Part shown: in pieces, positions 1-10,600 of the stretch
Numbering within the stretch: position 1 is the stretch's first letter
Layout: the number at the start of each line of letters is the position of its first letter
Source: Glandiceps talaboti
Taxonomy: Eukaryota; Hemichordata; Enteropneusta; Spengelidae
NCBI RefSeq assembly: GCF_964340395.1
Contig: NC_135566.1
Coordinates: 15,745,001 to 15,775,000 of the forward strand
Direction of reading: 5' to 3'
Length of the DNA stretch: 30,000 nucleotides
Program-made: the position numbers and the translations under genes
The notes under the pieces: model-generated
Databases searched by the model: none
What the model saw: only the letters and a program-made list of their open reading frames with translations
What the model was told of the DNA's origin: nothing

Positions 1-284
1 TTAGCTCACTAACTTTGAAAACTTAATGGATAATGACCTCATTTGAGTGTTATCCATAATGGGATTTCACATGAGACCTTTACCTCCATCTTAAGGGTCA
101 AATAGTCAAAATACGGCCGAATTACATATGTACGCCACATTGGCGGCCATATTTGTCATGAAAAAATTCAGAATATGAATTAGTAAATTTTGGTATTACT
201 AGTTCAGTATATGTTCTACGAAGACTTGTTGATTTTATATCAGCTGGCATATTTTCAAGCACAACTCTTACATTCGTTTTTCAG
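1..284 (+). other. 3' part of an upstream intron of the guanylate cyclase gene
   Basis: No coding motif is visible. The stretch is AT-rich and ends in a pyrimidine tract and CAG that form the acceptor of the first exon seen. Confidence 0.6.
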
Positions 285-521
285 CCAAGTTTGAGTAGCA
301 ATGATTCTGATGGGGAAGGTGATCGTATTTCTAAGGCAACATCGAAGGCCTCCACAATGCATTCATCTGTCACTACTAGCAGTGGAGCGAACCATGTATT
401 TCCTGTTAATGTACAATTGTTTACGAACGTTGGAAGATATTACGGCACATTGGTAGCCATCAAACACATTCAAAAAGATCACATACAAATAACAAAAAAT
501 GTTCTAATTGAACTCAATGAA
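285..521 (+). CDS. Exon 1 of window: juxtamembrane and start of kinase-homology domain
   Basis: The acceptor is a T-rich tract ending TTTTTCAG and the donor is GTAAGT; the exon runs from phase 0 to phase 0. It encodes a Ser/Thr-rich stretch ([10 protein letters not shown], then many S and T), which in this family lies just inside the membrane and is where receptor cyclases are phosphorylated. The small N-lobe follows, with [16 protein letters not shown]. The VAIK lysine that contacts ATP in kinases is present. The exon is open at its 5' side, so earlier exons must lie upstream of the window. Confidence 0.93.
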
Positions 522-953
522 GTAAGTACAATCACTATTACAACCTTTACAGAATGAGCGTACAGTATGACTAGATATCAAAGTTCACTGGGACTGGTCA
601 CATGGTTTCATGTTAAGATAGTAAATATAACAAATACATAAAGGTAGCACAAATCGTTGTATTCATATATCATTTGACAGTATTAATACATCGTTTGACG
701 GTATTGATGTATAATTTGATGGTATTTATATATCACTTGATGGTATTTTAATTACTAAGTGCGGTTGTCATTTCAGACGAGAGACCTAAACCACGAGAAT
801 GTCAACTCTTTTGTTGGTGCCTGCATAGAATCGCCGCATATATGTCTGCTATGGCATTATTGCCATAAAGGAAGTTTGCAGGTATTTGAATAGAACGCTT
901 CTTGCCAATTTGCAACTTGTTAAAGGTGTGTGTATGTGTGTGTGTGTGTGTGT

Positions 954-1001
<48 letters not shown>

Positions 1002-2476
1002 AGAACTGTGATTGTTGTAATTGTATACTTATAATATCTCTCAATGCAGGATGTTCTAGAAAATGACGAAATCAAGCTAGACCGAAGTTTCAAATATTCC
1101 TTTCTGAATGACATGTGCAAGGTAAAGTACAACATAAATTAATATTAGCTAGATTTAGTACATGACAGATTTTCTTCAAAGTGTCAAATTTAAACAAAAA
1201 ATAGCCAGATTTGACGACATTTTTGGGAAATAAATCATTTTGGTCAACAATGGGCTCTGGAGAGTAGTTTCATGATTTACATATTATTTACATAACACGT
1301 GATTGCCAAGAAACACCGAGTTGAAACTTATTCTTCAGCCATGGTCAGTGGAGGTCGTTGTCATGGTCACACTGTCTCACGGCAGTCAGCAGATATGCAT
1401 ATGTAATAATAGTATTGTAGTAATATTGGTTTTGTAGTCCGAGGATAAATGAAAGCCGAAGGATGACACTCTGCCTGTAGTGCGCAAAACCTCGATTGCG
1501 ATCCATAGCAGCTTTTAAAGTTAGCATGTTACCGGCTGGCCTAGTAGTCTTGCTGCTAGACGTTCGGGCTTTCTTTCGATGCTATAACTATAAGCGAACG
1601 AAGTTCGCATGTGAGGGCTTGCCCGAACTCGGATGTTCCATCCTCGATAGTGTTGTTCGGCTGTGTGTCGTATTTTATCGGAAGAACATCCGAGGGCTAG
1701 CTGATAGACTACTGGCCCAGCAGCTACATCTGTAATAACAGAATATAAATTAAACAAAAGGGTTAGCGTGATTCTGATAGATGGCGCTGTACAATCATGT
1801 ATGGGCAGTGATCACGCTTCATGTGATGAGAAAAAAATGTAACTTCACTTCCATTTCTTCATAACTTATAGCATTCTTTACGTATTACATTGTGTTTATT
1901 TACTGCCATGGGATGTACATCTCACTGCCCGTCTTCAAGAACGACTCTGCCTGCCCATTTACTTACCAGTTATGGTTTCTCTATTTTTGACAGGGAATAG
2001 AGTTTTTACACAAATCCAAACATTCAACAGGTTCCCATGGCAACTTGAAATCAACAAACTGTGTTATAGATAACCGATGGGTTTTGAAAGTGACTGATTT
2101 CGGTGTTCCATCTTTTACTCAAGGACAGCGAGAGGTTAATGTTGGTGAACATGAAAAGTATTCACGTGAGTATTTAGCGTATAAGTTTAAAACTGTTTAG
2201 TCGCATTGTAAGAAAGTGTGACCGATATCATTGAGATGATGTATGGTATAACTAGGGAATAAGACTGTGTGTATCACCGTTGTTATCATCATCCTCTTTC
2301 ATCTAGGTCTTTTGTGGACTGCTCCTGAAATACTTCGTTTGAATTTCCCGCCACCTAATGGAACCCAGAAAGGAGACGTCTACTCGTTTGCTATCATTGT
2401 ATATGAAATTATAAATCGTTCGTTCCCCTTTACATTTGATAATGTAACGCCAAGAGGTAGGTTGCGATTCTGTCTA

Positions 2477-2574
<98 letters not shown>

Positions 2575-2748
2575 CGTCCGTCCGCCTGTCCGCCTGCCTG
2601 TCTGTCTGTCTGTCTGTCTGTCTGCATGTCTGCTAGCCTGCCTGCCCACCTGCATGTCTGTCTGTCTGTCTGTCTGTCTGCCTGCCTGTCTGCCTGTCTG
2701 TCTGTCTGTCTCTGCCTGTCTGTCTGCCTGCCTGCCTGCCTGCCTGCC

Positions 2749-2787
<39 letters not shown>

Positions 2788-5700
2788 CCGTCTGCCTGCC
2801 TGTCTGCCTGTAAGAAAAATTTAGAACCACATAGTAAGACTGTTTGTTCTAATAACTATATATTTTGCCAACATTTGAAGATGTTTTAATTCATGTTTGT
2901 TTTTATCAGATGTTGTGAATCGGGTACGGTCTGGAGAAAGCACTCCATACAGACCTACTTTACCAATCGAAGATGGGGATATGGGCAAGGGATTAGTGGA
3001 GCTAATGATACATTGTTGGCACGAACAACCAGACCAGAGACCACATTTCAGCAAAATACGATCAGAATTGAAGAAACTAAGTGGCGAGTAGGTTAACATT
3101 TCAGTAATCCTGAGTTAAAAAAAACGTGACATTGTAATGGGTATAATTAGTTCAGGTTTCTTTCCACCTTGACTGTCAACGAATGTTTGCCAAATATGGA
3201 CTACAGGGCGCCCTCTATATTTTAGTGTGGCCTTGTGGCCTCACCGACCCTTTACATGTGGGATATGACCTTTTTTACTGACGTCCCGAAGGCTTCATCA
3301 GAAAAAAACCCACACAACGTCATTGAGTAAAATAGGAACACCACATGCACGAATCGGGGCGAAAATGTGAGGGACCAATCTGGTCCATAGATAGAATTAT
3401 TCTGACTTGAATTTTTTCTTTCATTTTTTTATTCGTCGGTAGGCTCACCATTTCAAGGTGTGACGACGATGCTAAACATAGCAATTGTTTGGGTAATCCT
3501 TATAAAGATCACTCCCAATTTTAACAGACTTTCCCCGATGATTTTTTTTGACATTACTGGCAGTGGCATAATTATGTTATTCGCCAATGTTTATATTCTC
3601 CAGAAAATACTCGTGACCTAAGGGGTTTTGTCACTACGAGTTGCTAGACGAGTAGTGACAAAGACCCCTTAGATCACGAGTATTTTCCTTTGCCGAACGA
3701 AAAAAATATTGGGACATTTAATTCTACTGCTTGGTGAAATTGGTAATCTTGACTAGACCGTCTGTATGCCGGAGTCGAGTAGGCAGACGCGATACTTAAA
3801 TATTAGTCGTTAGATTGCAATGTCTCGTTGTTGGCTGATTTGAGATACACACGCAGTGTCATTCGTTGCAGTACACTGTGTGCTATTGGTTGATTTGAAA
3901 CCCAATAAAGGGCATCTTATTGGTGAACTTATTCTATAATAATGCATTCTATTGGCTAATATAGTATTCAATGTCATACGTGTTATTGCAAAAAATATTT
4001 CACCATCATGGTAAACGTGAAGCTTTCATTGACACGAATCTACTTTTTATTCGTTATTTCTGAAGTGATTTAAATATTGTGGATAATATTTTGGTTATGA
4101 TGGAGAAATATGCAAATAATTTGGAAGATGTTGTAGAGGAACGAACCACACAATTGGTTGAGGAGAAGAAAAAGACAGATCGTTTGCTTTACAGGATGTT
4201 ACCCCCGTAAGTTGTCATTTTATTTTTCCCCGTTGCTCCAGATCTTTACAGATTGTTTCTTATAACAACACGCGATACTAGGAGTTAGTAACCGAGACAT
4301 CTCTTTTCTTTACTTAGAATGCTGTGTTAAACGATATCCAGCTAACTGTACACTACATTCAGGGGTTACTCTTGTACCGAACGGTTACTCTTGTACTCGG
4401 ATCACACGAACACACAAGAATAGTTCAACAGACATAGATTTATGGTTCGCCAGTTACCTCTCCTAACGAGATGGTATCCTTTTCCCCCCTCCAAATCCTT
4501 TCTCCTACTGGCCTTTATGTTTCAATCTCTTGATTAAGAAAGTGTTTGCATTTTAAATATTAAACAATGATGTCATAATACCTTCTATCTGATTGGATGA
4601 AAGTAAATGATGAAGTCACCGGTGATAATTAACTTAAAATTGATTAGCTTAAAATATGTACTGTTCTAGACATCTGATAAGCTTTCTTCAAAAAATAATC
4701 ATTTTTAAAGGGCATGGCTTACTGAAATATGTTGGCAAAGCAGGTAATAGAGATACATACTCAGGTTTCTTCTAAACAGAATAATTGCTTTCTCAACTTG
4801 ACTCAAAAAGTGCATGAAATCGGTTTCAAAGTAACTCAGTGTATTTTTTAATTACTAAATGAGAGCCCCTTCTTTCACCGAACTCAATACATGTTATGTG
4901 TTTGATTTAATGTGGTAGGTTGGTGGCTGATCAACTGAAAGCCGGCAAGCCCGTACAGGCTGAAAGCTTCGACCGAGCAACTCTCTACTTCTCCGATATT
5001 GTTGGATTTACAGCGTTATCCTCAGAAAGTAGTCCATTTCAAGTTGTAGATTTACTCAACGATCTGTACAGTACTTTCGATGACATCATTGACAAACATG
5101 ACGTGTACAAGGTTAGTTGTGACATCACTGACATGCATGACGTGTATATTAAAATGAAATCTTGTTTAACCAATCTTTCGACGTTGGTGGCGTCCTTTAA
5201 AGTCAACTTTTAATAGTTACCATCGGATTGTTATCCATGGGAAAGTTTGATCACCTGTCGCTGTGTTTGAATGAAAGTTTCACATTCACAATTATATTAT
5301 GATATTGTTTCCATCGTCCTGTATGTTACCATGTATATATACCACCTGTTGAATAATGGTTTAACCTATACAAACATATCTGTATGTCACATGATCATTT
5401 TAGCAGTTGTGGCATCTAACATGTTTTGCATCAAGCGATCCAATAGGTAGAAACAGTTGTAGTGTCTAATACGTGTTGTGTAAAGCCATCCGGATCCGAT
5501 AGGAGAAAAAGATGTAGTGTCTAACACGTTTTGTGTTAACCCATTCGATAGGTAGAAACTGATATGTTTTGTGTCAAGCCATTTGGTAGGTAGAAACAGT
5601 TGTGGTGTCTACCATGTTCTGTGTTAAGCCATTCGATAGGTGGAAACAATTTCTGTATCTAATGTTGTTTGTGTAAACGTCACTTGCAGGTAGAAACAAT

Positions 5701-7587
5701 TGGTGATGCCTACATGGTTGTCTCTGGTTTACCGCAAAGAAATGGCAACCGACATGCTGCTGAAATTGCCAACTGTGCCTTGGATCTTCTGAGTACAGTC
5801 ACACATTTCAAAATACGTCACCGTCCTAAAGACAAACTTCAACTTCGTATTGGTATACATACGGGTCCTGTGGTTGCTGGGGTTGTTGGTTTAACAATGC
5901 CTCGTTATTGTTTATTTGGTGATACCGTTAATATCGCTTCAAGGATGGAATCTCTGGGTAAACGTGAGTAAAATCTCAGCTCACTAATTATTTTAGTGGT
6001 CTGAGGTAGAATACAGGACTCGAAATATATAAGGGTGCTTTACTTGTCCCGGACAAGTGATTTGAAGCACTGGGCAGCAACTGATTTTAGAAACTACTTA
6101 TCTCAATCGACAAGTAGCATTTATCATGGTTTCTCAAGTAACACGTTCCTGTCGTAGGTACAGGAACACTTTCAAAGTGATATTTTAACATGAGTGGAAA
6201 CATACAAATGATTAGTCTGCTTAGATTTCATGGGTTTACTCAAACTAAAAGTAGAGTTATGGTAATGTGCATGGTAGCAAAAACTGATCAAAAGGGACAT
6301 CTCAATAAAACATCTCAATAAAGTTTACAAAAAAAATAATCACTTTGTGAACAAGTACCTTCTGATTTGGTGTTTTTTCTTAATTTCTACTTGTCTAATG
6401 AACAAGATAACTTGATGTTTTTCATTATTTCGAGCCCTGGTTATTATTGTTTGATACCTCTAGTTCTACAACCAGAACGTATTGCATATAACGGTGGCAT
6501 GAAATTAATCACAGAATTGCAAAATTTGACCTGAAGCACCAATAATGTACGCCCTGATTGGCTATAGAAAACAATAGTAGATCATGGTAGGGTACCCATT
6601 TCCTGTTACAATAATGAAGTATATCCAATCACCAGGAACTTTGTAACGGCTTCCTAATATGCACGCTCTAGACTCTCTCACAGTCCCTGGGGCTTGGCAG
6701 CGCTAAAAGGGCTGTTTTGTAAATTGTACTCGAATATCCTTGTACACATTGTGCGCCCTCATCGACCACATAGGGCTAACCATTCGTTAACGTGTTACTG
6801 GGATGCTCTGTGTTATCGCGAAGCCCCCAGTGGTCGCAGTAAGACTTCAACGTGCTGCACATATTGTAACAAATTCTCGTCATTTCTTACTATACCAAAT
6901 TATTTCTTATTTTACATGCTGTTCAGCTTCACATCACTTCATGCCTAGCCTGTAGGACACGACATTCATGCCACGCTATCGACTAATCAATCACGAGTGA
7001 ATTGGCCGATGTGTGAGGGCGCCCCAACACAGCGTATCTGACACACTACATGATTTCGCACCCTTCCTCAGTACGCCATTTGAACTTAATGATTTACGTC
7101 TACTGAAATATCATTTTGTATAACTGACAGCAGCACATATACATGACGTAAACTACTACGTCACTTTTTTCCCATTACAGCTTTCCACATCCACATGAGT
7201 AAGCAGACATACATTGCCTTACAAGAAATTGATTTAGGGTACCAAATGGAATCCAGGGGTGAAATCAATGTCAAGGTACATCTTGTAACGACTCTCTCTA
7301 TTCACATTGTATTGGTCTTTGTTTTTAGAAGTGGTAAAATTTAGGCAAATATTTTCCTTGTCTATGATTCGGATAAACGTGAGCACAGGGTTGTGCACCC
7401 GGGTACTGCTTCCCACGTACTTTTTGAAACAATGGTAAGGTCGGCTGTGAGTACAGTAAAGAAGATGCTGGCAACACTTTCCATTCCCCCAAAAATTGTC
7501 TTATCCCAGTGTTCAGCAGTCCTTTTTAAGCAAGATCTCCCCATTTTATAATTATATAACCCTATAATATTAATTAAATCGCTCAAG

Positions 7588-7681
<94 letters not shown>

Positions 7682-10600
7682 GAGAATGTTTGAGAGGGTA
7701 TGTATCTGGTGGTCGTGGGGGGGGGGGGTTGTGGACAATAATTCTCTCTGGCTGTACCAAACACCAAGTGAGGTATCAAGTCACACCATCAAACTGTTTT
7801 AGGCAGAACTTTATATTGGCATAGATAAAACTTACACTGATGAGATAACACATATTGATTGGTTTGGCAGGGCAAGGGACTTCTAACGACATATTGGTTA
7901 TATGGTAAAGTTGGCTATGACAAAGAATTACCGCGAATGGAGTAAGTATCGCCAAACAAATTTAAAATCATTTTATTGACACATCAACACTTCTATGTTT
8001 TTTCGCCTTTTGAAATCTACTGATCATGTTTTGTTTAAAACTTGGTATTAATAAAAATTTCATCAGTTGGTTGAAAGCAAGAAATTTATGAAGCAATCCG
8101 TCAGTGTAGATTATTACTTTACTCCAGGAAATAACAACATTTACATGGATTATGGGTTGTGGAGAGTCATTTCATGATTTTACATCACCACCAATTACTT
8201 GCGATTTCATAGGATCATCACGTTGATCTTGTGCCTTTATAGGATATCTTTGCTATGGTCCTATGTGATGTGAATCGTGAGATGATATATTCATGGTTGT
8301 ACTATGAATATTCATAAGAAGTTTTGCACCGAATGAGTCATACCCTAAAAGGCACAAGATCCACTTGATGTTTCTCTGAAATGTCAAGTAATTCTAGGTG
8401 ATGTAAAACTCATGAAATAACTCTCCAGAACCCATAGTTTATGACAATGTCTCTATTTCCTGGAGTGGTGTTCCTCTTCAACCATTTGGGTTATATGGAA
8501 ACTCTTCGAATGTAAACACTAACCTTGCAATGCTCTTTCAAATGCAAGTTAATTTTAAACCGATCCACACACACTGATCATTTCACACTGTGGACATTTA
8601 TACCTTCATATGACTGCGTACAATTGTTAATAAACATGCGCCAATGAATTACTTTGTGCTTTATTTTTTTTTATAGATCTCCAAAATTAAAAGAGAAGGG
8701 GTATGGAAAACTTCGCCGGCAACAGCACAAACAGGATAATCAGGAGTTAGTTACCTTTGTCTGTATTAGAAAAAAATGTTAGTTTTTGAATCAAAGAGTG
8801 ATCAGTAATCGTATGTCCAAGATAGTCATGTAACTATGACAACTAGTCTAAAGAATGTATAATTTGATTTTCCATTGATGATAAGAATAATTGCAAAAAT
8901 ATATGTGAAATATACAATATATATTGCTGACCCGTTAGTGCTCTGTTACATATGATCAGTAAGCGCTCTCGGTCCGGTTCTCTGAAGGCGAAACCGAGGG
9001 ACAGTCCGGCATATTCCTCTAGAGCTGGTTCGAAACAGTTTGAAATGGTCCACGTTTATGTGGGCATATGTACCGCTAGACTAATCAATATCTAGTCTAC
9101 CGACTCGGAGCTAGTTAGTGCGCCCCCACACATTGACCAACGATGTAATATCCTAGCAATCAGCTGTTTGAATAAGTAATGTACTTTTTTATAGTATGCA
9201 GATTCGGATTTGAGAGATTCAGTTTGACGACTTTAGGAATGTTTGTTTCTACTTTTGTTTATAGTCCTGGTCCATCAACTTTGGAAGGTAAACCAGACAA
9301 GTTTCGCGACCCAGAGGTTCGACACGTTGCGGAAGTCCATGACATCCATAAAGCTGAGAAGTTATATACTAGGTAAATTTCTATCGCAAAAACAATTTAA
9401 AAGCTCTCTCCCGACTCAACAATTTTGAAAGAGTCTTCGTAATAATTACTGTGGGGTGCAAGTCGTTCGAGTCCCATACTGGCCAAAACTATGGACTTAG
9501 AATGCAATGCTTTGATAAGTTTATAGGAAATACTACAGCGGCCTCTATCCTACCAGGTCCCCATTTATACATCTGATTTGACAGGGGCACAATCGTGGTT
9601 CAGATCTTACCAAAGTACTTTCGAAGTTTTGATGAAAAATGTCAAATTATATTTTTATTCAGCAGTAAAAGAGTACATCTGCTTTTTAAAGAAGTTTGAC
9701 TTCTTATCAGCGATAATAAACCATCCTTAGGGGCGAGATAAATAGCTCAGTGTAGGTTAAAAAAAAAACTAAATTTGTTTACTGTGGGATCGGGGTGGGG
9801 TTTGAGCCACTTTAGTTCTCATCCTACAAAAACGATTTTACTTTTAATGGGTCTGTTTTGTACCCCTAAATACAAATATGTCTTCAAATTGAGAAATGGA
9901 AGATTTTTTGCTATAGTAAATGCATGGCACTAAAATAAAGTAAGGCGTCAACAAAAGACATATTTTTCCTTATTATATACAGTCTGGCATAGCGCTACAT
10001 ACTACTACGTACTGGATTTGTATTCATAGCACTACATACTACTACATACTGGCTTTGTATTCATAGCACTACATACTGGCTTTGTATTCATAGCACTACA
10101 TACTACTACATACTGGCTATGTATTCATAGTACTACATACTACTACATACTGGCTGGCTTTGTATTCATAGCACTACATACTACTACATACTGCCTTTGT
10201 ATTCATAGCACTACATACTACTACATACTGGCTTTATATTCATAGCACTACATACTACTACATACTGACTTTGTATTCATAGCACTACATACTACTACAT
10301 ACTGGCTTTGTATTCATAGCACTACATACTACTACATACTGGCTTTGTATTCATAGCACTACATACTACTACATACTGGCTTTGTATTCATAGCACTACA
10401 TACTACTACATACTGGCTTTGTATTCATAGCACTACATACTACTACATACTGGCTTTGTATTCATAGCACTACATACTACTACATACTGGCTTTGTATTC
10501 ATAGCACTACATACTACTACATACTGGCTTTGTATTCATAGCACTACATACTACTACATACTGGCTTTGTATTCATAGTACCACATACTACTACATACTG

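Noticed and set aside
1496-1757. Open frames of about 79 codons on both strands
   Set aside because: They coincide with the GC-richer foldback element, whose palindromic nature gives similar frames on both strands.
2267-2889. Long Cys/Leu/Ser/Val and RQTD open frames on both strands
   Set aside because: They are translations of the TCTG repeat. Only 2307-2456 of this stretch is coding, as exon 5.
6694-7025. Open frame at 6694-6948 and a possible element with GCGCCCTCA ends
   Set aside because: The frame has no domain and lies in an intron; the inverted match is too short to call an element.
7362-7779. Minus-strand Ser/Leu-repeat open frames
   Set aside because: They are translations of (GA)n read as CT; no start context, domain or splice partner.
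9450-9490. tRNA gene suggested by GTTCGAGTCCC
   Set aside because: Only a B-box-like word is present; no A box or cloverleaf could be built. Kept only as a hint of a SINE head.
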